Assembly: GCF_003369915.1 (NCBI RefSeq)
Contig: NC_046674.1
Coordinates: 20,463,657 to 20,527,656 of the forward strand
Source: Drosophila miranda
Taxonomy: Eukaryota; Arthropoda; Insecta; Diptera; Drosophilidae
Direction of reading: 5' to 3'
Length of the DNA stretch: 64,000 nt
In this document: positions 36,501 to 47,774 of the stretch, in pieces
How positions within the stretch are numbered: position 1 is the first letter of the stretch
How the letters are laid out: each line of letters starts with the position of its first letter
Notes under the pieces: model-generated
What the model was told of the DNA's origin: nothing
What the model saw: the letters and a program-made list of their open reading frames with translations, nothing else
Database searches by the model: none
Made by a program: the position numbers and the translations under genes

Positions 36501-39500
36501 TCTTTCAGCAAGCTGACGAGAGTCGGCATCGAACGTGTGGCTTTGGTGTTGGTGAGTGCAAGAACGAGTGGCAGGGCCCCGAATTGCGTCCTAGAGAATA
36601 TTTGGCACAGAGAGAAGGCTTCGCCAGGCTTGGAAGTCAGTTTTTTGAGTTCTGAGAGTAACACCAAGCACCGTTTCTCTCTGGGAAAGAGAACTGAGTA
36701 GCAATGGATGATCATACAAATGAAAGCCTGGCAAATAGTAATAGCAATAAGGGAAACCCTTTTTTTTTAACCCACAAAATCGCAGCAAAATTAACAAAAA
36801 GAAAAACCTCCCATCCTTAGTTAACCGTAGAAAAATGCTTGGTGTGATATTTATGCACAACTTGATCAGGGGTGACATAGACAGCCCTGATCTGTTGAGC
36901 CGCATAAACTTCACGATTCCTATTAGACTGACTAGAAATTTTATACCGTTGTTCCTTCCACTTTGTAGATCGAATTATTCCTTGCATGAACCGTTTAGGG
37001 TCTTATGCTCGGATTATAATTCCCTCTACCATATTATATCCACCACTAATTCTCTTCCTCTTATTAAATTATTAATCCTTACACACCTTTCTATTAATTA
37101 GTAACTGTAGTGGTATTTGTACTTTGATTGCATGCTTAGTTTCTTAGTAAGTTTAGTACTAATTTTCCTCGAATGTTAGTCTAATAGCTATCTTTCTTGC
37201 ATGTTCGCGTTTGGTTCGGCTACGCACCGCGCGTCATGCGGCAGCGCCCCTCGGTCGGTTGGGCGGGAGGAGGGCTGCGTTTTGCCTGGGATCCGCGCGT
37301 AACAGCCTTCTGCTGGTGTCACACGGGCCACTTGACGGTGCTGTAACTGCATCGCCTCTTGAAAGATGCAGTCATTGCATGTCAACGTCCACACATACGC
37401 TCTGAAATTAACTACTGGTTCTAATTTTGGAGAGTTCAGTGCAAAAACGGTCGGTTCTACCTGGAAGATTCGAATTTCTGAGATTTACAATTTTTTAAGT
37501 TAAGAATGAATTTAGTCGAAGAGCTAAACCTATTACCAGTCCTCTTTGTTTTAAACTCAAGTTCATCTCCCACCACAGTCCCCTGTAAAACGTTTCGTTT
37601 TTTTTTCAAGATGTTTTATTGAATGATAATTTTTCTCATTTTTTTTTCCCATTCAATTAGTGGAAATTTACATGCATTTCTCGCAGCTTTGGCTGTGTGT
37701 TAATTAAGCTAAACAATTAATAAATTATCTTTATTTTTGCCTCTGTTCGGTTGACTTTTTGTTCGACTTTTTTGCAAAACGTGCTGAATGTTAAATATAC
37801 ACATACATATTTTTGTGTAAAACATTTCCCATATAATAAGCACTACATGGGGAAATGATTGCAAAATATATTGATTAATTAATTGTTATGTTATGGGTGA
37901 ACCCATTGCCCTTCCTCCATTCAATAACCATTCCATTCGATCCCCCTCCCCTCTTTCCTACTCCACTGTTCCACCGTTCCACTGTTCCGCACCCCGTTCC
38001 GCTCTGAGATCATCATTGAGGCTGAGTGATTTGCCTCGACGCGCGCTTTTCGTAATAAAAAAACAGTCAACAGAAATAAAACAATAAATATGCGAATAAA
38101 AGAGTGCATAAAAAGGGAGAGAGAGAGAATAATATAAGTAAACAAGGTGACAAAGAGACGGCGTCGCACTCCTCACTCCCACACATACATATGTATTTAT
38201 GCCAGAGCAGGCGAAACTTGTACTGTATACAAATTGGACTTCATCATATAATATATGTACCCATGTACATATGCTTGTTCGAGTATATCTCTCCGTTCCG
38301 TTCCGTTCCGAATCCATGCTATATCTTTGTGTGTGTGTGTGTGTGTGTGTGCACTCGTACATAATGAATTACTTGACCGTCACACCGGATACGCATTTTA
38401 AATTTTTCCCTCAATGTGTGTTCTCGATCCGATCCGATCCCCCCGCACAAAACGCACCTCGAATCTGTCTACGCCCATGCGAGATGAGTAATAGATAGGT
38501 GCTCCATACGCCATAGGACGCGGCATCGTCTCGATAGAGGAAATACCAAATAAATACTCTACAATTGACCGATTTTTCTTCATAAAAAATTAGCTCTGAA
38601 TCGCATGCAAAAATCCGTTTCTCAAGCCACTCGTATTGTCCGCGTTCCTTTTGAATCCTTACCGATCTATTTTTAAAGTCGTTTTTTATTAGATATAAAT
38701 ATTTAGGTACTCGACAAAAGAATCTTTTGAGTCCAAAAGGACTTGAGAAATAGGAACGGAACTGTAAGCGGATGCCTTCCCTTCCTGTTCTTAAATTTCC
38801 TTCAGTCTCAAACATTCCCGTATGGATTTCCCGTTATTTAAACTCTTTATTCTTTAGAATTCTAATCTATACATACATATTGCCGAAGAGCTTCTGTCGA
38901 GTGATACTTAGAAGCGATGCTAACAGTCTTTAGTTTATTTTATTTCGGAATATGAACCATAGATTCTTTATGTAGTATATTCTATACGCTATACCCTATA
39001 TGGCATTTTTCAACAGAATTCTGGTTTGTATGATACACTTTTTTCCGATTAATAGCCCACATGCGGCACTTAATCTAAAGCGATTTTCCTGCGTATCTTG
39101 AACACCAACAACCGCAACAGATCGTAAATAAACAAATGTGTTCAGTGTGTCGATTACCGCATCAGTCACTTGATATAATAAAAAATGCATTTGTTTATAA
39201 TCTTGAATAAATAAATATTGAACACAACATGCGAGTATTCGCATGAAATTAAATTATTCATTCGGTAACTCACAAAAGTTGCAATATTCAAAGCCGGGAA
39301 GACATACTCTCTTGGCCGATCAGCCAGAAATATTTAAACCCTATTGAAGGTTTATAGTCGTAATCCTATACTTTCATTAGCGGATGTACAGTGAAACACC
39401 GTCATTAAAGATGTTTCCGTAGTCTCCGAACTCTGGGGTCAGATGATCTTACGCATCCCATTCAGGTCCAAAGTCGTTTACCGTTTATCATCAATGTTTG

Positions 39501-42500
39501 CCATATATGGATGTATTTATGTATGTAGTAAAAAACCAGATGTCTTTATGTTCTTATCATTATGTGTGGTTTTCTTTTTTGCAGACCGCGAAGGAAGTCC
39601 ACAGCAAAGATAAACAAATGGCTGGCCCTAGAATTCCGATAAAGGGCGATCCGATCCACGCGAAGGGAAAGCAACTCCGTCAATCTCTTTTCGCAGTACT
39701 AAAGCAGCCGCTAGATAAATCCAAGAAAAACGGACAAAGCGGATGGACATCCCGGCATCAACTTGGTTCCAACGATTCCATTCGGTCTGGTCTCAAAAAA
39801 TTCAGACGTTTCCCATGTTTGGGTCAATGTATGATCGCCGGTTCTTTTTATACCCGATACTCAAAATGAGTATTGGGGTATATTAGATTTGTGGTGAAAA
39901 TGGATGTGTGTAACGTCCAGAAGGAATCGTTTCCGACCCCATAAAGTATATATATTCTTGATCAGCATCAATAGCCGAGTCGATTGAGCCCTATCTGTCT
40001 GTCCGTCTGTCCGTCTGTCCGTCCGTCTGTCTGTCCGTCTGTCCGTCCCCTTCATCGCCTAGTGCTCAAAGACTATAAGAGCTGGAGCAACGATGTTTTG
40101 GATCCAGACTTCTGTGATATGTCACTGCTACAAAAATATTTCAAAACTTCGCCCCGCCCAATTCCGCCCCCACAAAGGACGAAAATCTGTGGCATCCACA
40201 ATTTTAAAGATATGAGAAAACCAAAAACGCAGAATCGTAGAGAATGACCATATCTTTTAGACTGCAGAATCTAAATTGGATCGTATTATTATTATAGCCA
40301 GCATTAAGAAAACAATTTCATTTTTTCTCGCCCTGTCTCTCTCTAACACACACGTAGCATAGGCGGCTTTGCTTAGAGTAAAACATTAGCGCCTAGATCT
40401 CAGAGACTACAAAAGCTAGAGCAACCAAATTTGATATCCACACTCCTAATATATCGGACCGAGACGAGTTTGTTTCAAAATTTCGCCGCACCCCCTTCCG
40501 CCCCCGCAAAGGACGAAAATCTGGGGATATTCACAAATCTCAAAGACTATTAACGCTAGAGTAACCAAATTTGGTATCCGCACTTCTGTTAGATCTCACT
40601 ATAAAACGTATATCTCAAAATTTCTGTCTCTCTCGCACGCACTCTTTGTCGTGTCGTTTAATATTAGCGGCGTCTGCCGGAGGGGAGCCATACTGACTTA
40701 GTATCGGGTATAACTGTAGAGTTGCGGTGTCCGCAGCAACTCACAACGTTCCCCCTCGTTGAATTAACTTTCGAGGAGCTCACAAATTTACTACGTTTCT
40801 GCGCTTAACTTCTCGACCTCCTCTCGCAATGAGCCAATGCGTATTTAAAAATATTAACAACATTAACTGCTGTTGTGGTTCATTGGCTTGTGGTTTGTCA
40901 GCCATTGAAAATGTCATTAGGCGGCTGCGGCTGCCCCTTTTCACACTCCCCCTTCGGGCAATTGTTTATAGATTTCAGATTCTAGGCCCCACAATGATGA
41001 CGAGTGAAAGTCGGTTGGGTTGGGAAAGCGAATGGGGATGGGGTTGAGGATTTTGTGCGGTTTAATCTCTCTGTCTCTGTATCTTTCTTCTTGTTTGATG
41101 GTTTTATGGTAATGACACCCACTATATGTATGAGACAGGAGATACACACATACATATGTACATATGTATAATGCCTAATAATGCCATCAAATAAATATAC
41201 TTTTACTTTTAATTGTTGAATCGATGAATGGCTGAAGAGTCTATGGAAATAACAGATACATTTTCCACTGCCATCCTTGTGGTTGGCTCTTTCTTAGTCC
41301 GTATGTATCTCTCATATCGCTCTCTCTCTCTCTTAGTCCGTATGTATCTCTCATATCTCTCTCTTTCTCTCTGATCAATTGTTTGATCAGCTTGGATGAT
41401 CTTCCCTCGAACATCGGCAGACTGCACTCCACCCTTGTCCCAATAGAAGATTCCCCTGCCCCACTCACCACATACATACAAAGTTCAGTAAACGCTCGCG
41501 ATGGAGTCCGTATTTAACCGGAAACATCTGCAGCGAATGCCTCCGATTAGATCCCACAAAACGCAAATTATTAGTAGCGAAAAGCGGCATTTGTTGTTAT
41601 TTATAAACCATGAATCAGACAAACAATCGCTTTCAGTCGGAAGGCGAAGGGGACTGCATGGATCCCACTGGAGGAATCGAGACGGACCGTACCGTACGGG
41701 ACCGGAACGGAACGGAACAGAGTCTCGCCACTTCAATTGGCAATTGGCAAACAGCACTTTTGACTAAAGTTTGTGTAGTTTACACACGAATTAGCCGATC
41801 CAAGGAGACTGATCCAAGGTAAAGGCGAGGCCAGTGCTAGGGATTGGATTCGGAAGTGCGAGCGAGAGAGGGAGCGGGAACTACCGAAATGGCAAACAAA
41901 CAAACAAACAGAAACGTTGGGGGGCAAATTTCGAATAAGAAACGAAGGAGAAAAATATAACAGAAGTCGAGACACACAGAAAAACACACTCAAAGAGTGC
42001 GAAAAAGAGGCAATGTGTTTTGGACAAACAATAGAGAAGAATAAATAACAGCAGATAGCATACAAAATGTGGTATCTATGGTCTGTCAATGTTTTGGATA
42101 CCCTTGAAGTAGTACATGCTTATGTATTTTATATATTTTCTATTTTTTTTATATTGATAAACAAAAATATTTTAAAAAAATGTACACACAAGCGTGCTTC
42201 CCAATAAACAACCGACCGTCTTTACATCCGTAATCCCAAATCAAGATGCCCAGGACCATATTTACAACCCTGAGATGAAAACAAAAGATCGGATCCCCAA
42301 TTTGGAATAATGCCAACGTACATACAATACGTAAAAAAGGGAAGCCCCGCACGGATCCCATCGGAGGAGCATATTTCTCAGTCAGTATAACATGACTTAC
42401 GATAACCGACAAGCAGGGCCGTGCATACATATGAGTATAAATAAAGATTTTTGTTTTTTTCTTTGCTCGTCTCCCCTTTCTGTTCCGTTCCGTTCCAGTG

Positions 42501-44913
42501 GGAGATAAGCCGAGCCGAGCCGAGCCAGGCCGGGCCGCGCCGCGCCGATGAGCCTCCAGCAGCCACAAAGAGTCACAGGGCGGGAGAGAGAGGGAGAGAC
42601 AGAGAGAGAGAGGAACTTAGCGCGGAGTGAGTCAGCATTGGCGCAGAGCAATGTCATAGTAACGGCATTAAGAGGGACAGAGAGGGCAACAATCGATCAA
42701 TTTGCTTTAATTGCCATTAGCATGCCGAATTGGAGAGGCTGAGAGAACGACAGAGGCACAAAGGGGGGAGGGGATCCAATGGCTGGTTCACTCTCATTTT
42801 GTTATAGTTTTATGACGGTCAAAGCTGAGAGCTTTTTTTCCTCTGTTTTTGTTACTATTTTGGTGAATTTTTTTTGGCAATACAAAATCTTAATTACGTT
42901 GTCTTGTTCCGACCCAGAGCCAGAAAGAGAGAGAGAGAGAGAGATATACAGGCTGTGTATAGAGGCTGGGATGACAAGCGAATTTAAAAGTAGTTGAGGC
43001 ACACGCCTCGGGAACAATGGGACAATATTAAGAATCGTCATAGAATTAGTTTCGCTAGATTTTGAAAGCTAGGAACTATCATCAGTTTCGGGAACTCCAC
43101 CCACAATAACATACAGTTTTCCAAATAATTCTTCTCCCATCCCACTGTGCCCTGCATTTGGAGTTAGAGTGCAGGCCAGAGAGAGATCAGAACACACGAG
43201 AAGCGAGGGAAAACACTGGCGCAGTGGCGGGTAAACATTTTCAGAGGGGTGTGGTGTCCAAAGAGTTTACACCGTACACATGTTTAAGATCAGAAAACAT
43301 GGAAGATTCTTGTTTTTCGAGGGATGGGGCAATCTGATTAACATAAACTCTCCTCTTTCGTACGCCTCTGAACACACAAAAACACAAACACACACACACA
43401 CACGCATGCACATGAAGAGAGTGTCTGACAAAATTCAAGCGAAAAGTCGATGAGGTCATCAATCACATGCAACAACCGCGAGGGAGGGTAGAAGAGGAGA
43501 GTGTGTGTGTGTGCGTGTGCTTGAGCGGAGAGAGAGGAGCTTGAGGAAGCCAATCCTTGGATTAGAACCCTCTAGTACCGGCGGTGGCGATGGACCATGC
43601 CCGAACTATTTATTTGGCTGGTTCCTATGTGGGTACCTTTAAAAAAATTTTGCTCTGTATACTCTACAGCCCACCAGGCATCAGCCACCGAACTAGTTAG
43701 TTTGGGATGCAACGTCTCACCAGTAGACGAATGAACGAAAAAGCATGAGAGAAAAATGAAGACAGGTAGCTAAAAATGAGGCTGTCCTGCTCTTTTTCCT
43801 TTCCTTTTCTGTTTTCGGATAAAGACGAGAACTCAGTGAGAAGTACAAAAAGTTCCGCTTCAATAGTGTTTATAATTATTCAAGCTTTAAAGGTAAGAAA
43901 AAAAAACTATTCAATTCATAATTTACTGCAAACGGCATTTACGTAGGCTCAATGAAGAAGTAGAGGAGGAATAAGCAGCCTAACTTAATCGTGTTAGTAA
44001 AGAAACAGTGATATCCAGTGAAATAGAAAACGGACAGGGGCAAAAAGTCGCAAAATTGTTCACTGTATTAACAGTCTAGGAACTAAAACAGCTAGATAAG
44101 GAAATAAGCAGCTCCAATAGAGATTTATACGTAAATATGTTTGAAATTAAGATGTTATTACCTATTCTAATAGTGTTGCTTTTACAGATTGATGCAATCA
44201 AAAATAAGGGAAATCGGCGTTATATTTATTTATTATATTTATGTTTTATAGATGAAGTACAATTAAGGAAAGCACTTCAACAGCAAAAAAAACACCTTTT
44301 TTCAAGATAATGTAATTCCTAACAAAAATAACAACCAAATTAATACTGATACAGAATGAAAGACAAAATAAAATACATATATAAATTTAGTAACCTACTG
44401 TAAAATTTCACTGCCTTCTAAGTGGGTACCGATTTCACTAGCTACAAGCTGGGTACCCATTTCACTGCCTACTAGATGGGTAAAAATGTAAATGATGAAA
44501 GGCATTGTTAAGGGCTAGTAAAAAAAGTAATCCTGGTCTGTTACGGAATGGTGATATCTGCTGGGAAGTACTGCCCATTCACTACACATATTCAATGCTT
44601 TCAAAGTTGGCGATAAACCGCACTCAAGACTCACCAGAACTTTGGCGAACCGCCGATCCAGCTCATCTGTGGTGGGCATCGGCTGTTGGCTGCGACTCCG
44701 CACGCTCGGCTGCCGGATGTGATGGTACTCGGAGCTGGAGCCGATGTCGTAGCGCAGGTCTTGCTTCTGCAGCGTGCCGCCCCCGGATGCAGGACCGTTG
44801 TAATTGTGGTGTCCATTGCGCAGCATGGAGTGGGAGCTGTGGTGTGGATGGTGCTGCTGATCATCTGTATCCACATCGGCAGTGGTGATGTGGCGGGACT
44901 TGACTGCACCCAT
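25755..44913 (-). CDS. Frl: Frl, FMNL-type formin (actin nucleator)
   Basis: Coding exons: 44913-44635, 35471-35388, 30974-30888, 30373-28721, 28654-28438, 28369-28077, 28006-27452, 27394-27272 and 25967-25755, all phase-consistent, ~1167 residues. It starts MGAVKS, a G2/S6 N-myristoylation pattern like mammalian FMNLs. Next come the GTPase-binding/FH3 region ([18 protein letters not shown], then [20 protein letters not shown] and [20 protein letters not shown]), a coiled coil around 480-590, a proline-rich FH1 ([11 protein letters not shown]) near 620-700, FH2 across exons 4-8 (e.g. [20 protein letters not shown] and [12 protein letters not shown]), and a C-terminal DAD-like motif ([18 protein letters not shown] with basic RRSQRRR). 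FMNL formins, autoinhibited through DAD and opened by Cdc42/Rac, build linear actin filaments. The exon-2 sequence favours FMNL over Daam or Dia. ATG 44913 was chosen because the frame is open upstream but has no earlier ATG before a stop. Confidence 0.93.
27074..27136 (-). CDS. Frl: Candidate alternative terminal exon of Frl
   Basis: On the Frl strand, an acceptor (GATTTATGCAG) is followed by an in-phase 20-codon [23 protein letters not shown], ending in TAA. Spliced after exon 8 (which ends ...KKQQ in phase 0), it would replace the 70-residue DAD-containing tail. Acceptor and phase are seen; use of the exon is inferred. Confidence 0.4.
   Translation of the reverse strand, partial: QIHCLLDFAKQHITMDTCLP
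30527..30556. repeat. (GA)n microsatellite in Frl intron 3
   Basis: An uninterrupted AG run with flanking GA-rich sequence (30,418-30,575); a (GT)n tract follows at 30,611-30,637. Confidence 0.9.
30975..35387 (-). other. Frl intron 2 (4.4 kb)
   Basis: No exon or transposon could be supported. It holds GA-rich tracts (32,260; 33,095-33,140), a CATACC/CGTACC tandem near 32,418-32,442, CAACAG repeats near 32,718-32,745 and TA-rich DNA near 32,940-33,005. Confidence 0.6.
36808..37101 (+). mobile_element. Fragment of a non-LTR retrotransposon (reverse transcriptase C-terminus)
   Basis: One open frame of ~97 codons carries the conserved C-terminal pattern of jockey/I-type reverse transcriptases: [20 protein letters not shown], then [18 protein letters not shown], then NYSLHEPF. 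It begins abruptly next to an A-rich stretch and ends in TAG, so it is a 5'-truncated copy. It lies antisense to Frl inside intron 1. The clade is not resolved. Confidence 0.65.
37195..37350. other. GC-rich island in Frl intron 1
   Basis: This block of ~150 bp is strikingly GC-rich with many CpG, unlike the AT-rich surroundings. On the Frl strand it lies in an open frame of 68 codons and has a donor-like GCG|GTGCGT. It may be an alternative Frl first exon/promoter or part of the adjacent retroelement; neither can be proven here. Confidence 0.3.
39618..39869 (+). CDS. Possible small basic protein (83 aa), tail inside a transposon end
   Basis: A strong polypyrimidine acceptor (TTTTCTTTTTTGCAG, ending at 39584) precedes an ORF whose first ATG sits in a good context (AAACAAATGG). 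The predicted protein starts [20 protein letters not shown] and is rich in Lys and Arg. Its last ~7 residues are read from the terminus of the Helentron-like element. No family is recognised; it could equally be a chance frame or part of another repeat. Confidence 0.2.
   Translation: MAGPRIPIKGDPIHAKGKQLRQSLFAVLKQPLDKSKKNGQSGWTSRHQLGSNDSIRSGLKKFRRFPCLGQCMIAGSFYTRYSK
39848..40742 (+). mobile_element. mini-me / DINE-1-like non-autonomous Helentron
   Basis: Exact 13-bp inverted ends (TTATACCCGATAC at 39848-39860, its complement at 40701-40713) enclose ~850 bp. Inside are the well-known fly repeat core GATCAGCATCAATAGCCGAG (39960-39979) and a (GTCY)n microsatellite (39994-40048), the hallmark of mini-me elements. 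A terminal stem-loop (GAGTTGC...GCAACTC, 40719-40742) follows the right inverted end, as expected for Helitron-type elements. No transposase is encoded. Confidence 0.8.
39994..40048. repeat. (GTCY)n microsatellite of the mini-me element
   Basis: CTGT and CCGT tetramers alternate for ~55 bp directly after the element core. Confidence 0.9.
44405..44485. repeat. Three tandem 27-bp repeats
   Basis: Units at 44405-44431, 44432-44458 and 44459-44485 all start ATTTCACT, contain CTA/CTT blocks and end in GGGTA. They lie ~150 bp downstream (on the gene strand) of the Frl exon 1 donor. Confidence 0.85.
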
Positions 44914-47215
44914 TATTGTGGCAAAGCGACTGCTGCCGCCTGCTGATGCTGACGCTGCGCCGCCACCTCCGCCTGGTCCGGCCCCTCTGCCTGGTCCTGC
45001 TCCTGCGCCACCGTCGTCGCCGGCTTCGATGGTCGCTGCAGTGAGCGCTGTGCTAAGGGATAGGGAAAGGGTCCCCCATACAGTGCGACAGAGTGCGCGG
45101 GTGCGTTCGGGGCAACTTGAAAGTTGCTCTTTGATTTCGTTAAAGATATCCAAAGCGGCTGCCTTTTCTTCTTTTGTTTTCTCCTCCTGCTGGTGCTGCT
45201 TCTGCAGTTGCTACTGTTAGCGGCCTGCGACTTTTTGTTTCTGTTGTGTCGACCGAACGAGTGAGTTTTCCAAGCTTAAATTTTTTTTTCCTAAATAAAC
45301 TTGCTCATTTTAAATTTGGATAATTACATTAATTTTTCCTTTTAAATCCAAGCAAAAGTAATAAACCACAATTTATTAAGTGGCGGCTGCTGCTGAAGAA
45401 ATAAACACACACTCACAAATACAGACAAAGCCAGATTTCAATGAAAGGCTCCTTTTGAAGGCGACGCCTTTTGTGCTTTGTTCGCGTCGCACTCCGCTTT
45501 CGTTTTGACTAAATGGTTCAACGCGAATTGCGGAGATGTTTGATTTTTAAAAAGCTAACTTTACTTGCACTTCAACAACTAGAAAAAAAAAGTGTAAACT
45601 AAATGCCACTGCAGTTGTATGCACTTTTGACCGACCGCGCGACCGTCTGCATTTGACACCAACGCACACACACACACACACCAAAACACGGCTCCTCGAC
45701 TGCTGTTATTTTGATTCTCACTATTAATTTTTAGCTCGTTCTAAATTTTGATTCAGTAATATATTTTATTACTTAAAAAAAAAAAACCAAATCGCTCCAA
45801 TATGTATGAACTATGTTCGACAAAAAATATGTCTGTTGTTGTTCGAAGACATGACGGTAGGTAGTGTTGAATATATATTGATAAGCCATATATCGATATA
45901 TATGTAGGCGATAGTATTTTATGATCGTCCGACACTACCAAAAACTACCTCACGTATCTGAAAGACAAAGATAGCACGAGACACAAATAAATTAGACCAA
46001 AAGAGTGCCGCCCTCCGTTGCCACCAGATCGACTAAAATCCAAGCAACGTCTGTATATCTCTCGCTCTCACTGCAAGCTTTTCCCGTAAGGCTAAGTGTA
46101 GTCTCATACGAGCACTATCGAGGCCCAATAATCGGTATTTTTGTGCGATAAGCGGAACTTATCGGCGTTTGATTTAAAAAAAATATTCATACACCTATTT
46201 CTGTTGTTACACGGTAGATTGGTTCCAGAAAAAAACCGTGTTAAAGAAGACATTGATCGTATGCAAAAATAGGTGATTTCTAAAACATAGAATATACATA
46301 GTTCAAAGTACAATTTTTGTTGGCTTAATTCTGAAACTGATCCTAGAGGCCTAAAGGTGTTTACATTAGATAGTCTATTCTATGCCGGATCTGATCTTCC
46401 TCCTATCCTGTTACATTCATCGAGTGATCGAGTTCAATCATATCTAAATATTATTTTTAATTTTCTTTTGTTTTTGGCCAGTTCAGGTTGCTTTGTATCT
46501 GTAATAGGTATTTTTTGTGTCCATGTCCCATGTCATCCATCTATCCAGTCATGTCCTTCTCGAATTTACCATCCAGCATCGATCCTCGGCAGGATAGCTA
46601 AGACAGGCTAAATTCCGTGCTGCTAGCGTACGAAGAGGCTCCCCATTGAGCCTGCTGAAGGACAACGAACAACGATTGGTACGAGTCCCGAATCCGTTTG
46701 AATGTGGTGTACAATTAAAAAATCAACATTGGGTACAGGCTCGCCCACACACATCCTTTAAGGATAAATAAAAGTGGCAAAAAGGGCGGAGAAAGGAAGA
46801 AAATCATATCTTCTATTAAAATTTAACATGCCCTTCCGCCGTTGAGGAGGCAGAAAACTTTAACATTTCATTTGATAATAATACATTTTAGCCAACAACT
46901 TAGTTGGCCATTCTCTCAATCTATCTCTCATACACTCTATATCTCTCTCTGCCTACCACATGTGCGGATACTTCTCGGGTATAACAAGTTTTCCACACAT
47001 TGCGCCGCTTCGTATTAAAACTGCACAACAAACGATATTAATATCGACGGTAATTTGGAAAACTGCAAGTGTGACCAGAGGCTTAGATGAGAAAACCACA
47101 ACAAGAGATATATCGATGATTTCCCACCTCTATAAAACAAGCAGAAAACTGAATATATTAAATTGTTGCTCAAAGATCCATAATTAGACATAGTTAATTA
47201 GTAAGAACTAGCAAG
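44914..47215. other. Divergent upstream region of Frl and the TTDN1-like gene
   Basis: Frl leader sequence probably occupies the first few hundred bases; its frame stays open and Gly/Ala-rich to about 45,195 without an ATG. The remainder is AT-rich with no supported gene. A palindromic TATCGATA occurs at 45891-45898. Confidence 0.5.
45891..45898. promoter_or_regulatory. DRE motif TATCGATA
   Basis: An exact match to the DREF-binding element typical of Drosophila housekeeping promoters, 978 bp upstream of the Frl start codon. Its target is inferred only from position. Confidence 0.4.
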
Positions 47216-47656
47216 ATGGGTACACCTCGCAGGGGATTCAACAATTTCCCGCCATACTCCCAGGGAATGAGACAATATCCGTCCCAGGGCTCGGATTATA
47301 TGTCGCAGCATGCTGGCGGACTGCAAGCACCACAACAACCAAATTTTGGCTTCTACGAGGACAAACAGAGTTTCGCTCAGCCAAAGCCAAACACTCCACA
47401 TTTCTATCAAAACACGGCGCCCCAGGAGCAAATGCACCGACCCCGGCAGCAGCAACAAATGCCGTATGGACAGGGACGTGGTAGGAACTTTGGTCGAGGT
47501 GGAGGGGGCTTCAATCGCAGGCCCCACCACCACTTCAAAGATCACGGCTCCCAATACTTCCATCCCTCCATGCTGGAGGATCCTTGGCGCGACTTAATGG
47601 CCCGTCACAATGCCATCCACGGGCCCAGCGTTGATGAGGAACAAGTCGGGGTATAA
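47216..47656 (+). CDS. TTDN1/MPLKIP-like protein
   Basis: Intronless, 146 residues, starting ATG 47216. The N-terminal two thirds are low-complexity, rich in Gly, Pro, Gln and Arg, with an RGG-like patch (GQGRGRNFGRGGGGFNRR, about residues 84-101). Near the C-terminus is HPSMLEDPW (about 117-125), the signature shared with human TTDN1/MPLKIP, mutated in non-photosensitive trichothiodystrophy and linked to intron lariat processing (known of the family). Function in flies is inferred. AATAAA is at 47700-47705. It converges on the REXO4-type gene, the stop codons 118 bp apart. Confidence 0.75.
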   Translation: MGTPRRGFNNFPPYSQGMRQYPSQGSDYMSQHAGGLQAPQQPNFGFYEDKQSFAQPKPNTPHFYQNTAPQEQMHRPRQQQQMPYGQGRGRNFGRGGGGFNRRPHHHFKDHGSQYFHPSMLEDPWRDLMARHNAIHGPSVDEEQVGV

Positions 47657-47699
47657 TGTAGCTAGTTTGTAACATTTTATATATTAGGCAACAGTTTCC

Positions 47700-47705
47700 A
47701 ATAAA
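47700..47705 (+). terminator. Poly(A) signal AATAAA of the TTDN1-like gene
   Basis: 44 bp after the stop codon, in the 118-bp gap to the convergent exonuclease gene. Confidence 0.65.
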
Positions 47706-47774
47706 AAGAAACTCGTTTGTACAGTACGTGTTTAAATTAGAAAGCCCACATGGAAGATGACCCGAGAGCAGGCA

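Larger units (their letters stand above)
35472..44634 (-). other. Frl intron 1 (9.2 kb)
   Basis: The intron separates the myristoylation exon from the GTPase-binding exons. It contains a poly-A run (35,760-35,782), a (CA)n tract (36,152-36,176), a reverse-transcriptase fragment (36.8-37.1 kb), a GC-rich island (37.2-37.35 kb), a (GT)n tract (38,330-38,351), a small exon-like ORF (39.6 kb), a Helentron-like element (39.85-40.74 kb), a GAGCC-type tandem (about 42,508-42,525) and a 27-bp tandem repeat (44.4 kb). Elsewhere only low-complexity DNA is seen. Confidence 0.7.

Noticed and set aside
39994..40048. Short regular repeats, CRISPR-like at first sight
   Set aside because: Tetranucleotide microsatellite within a fly transposon; no spacers.
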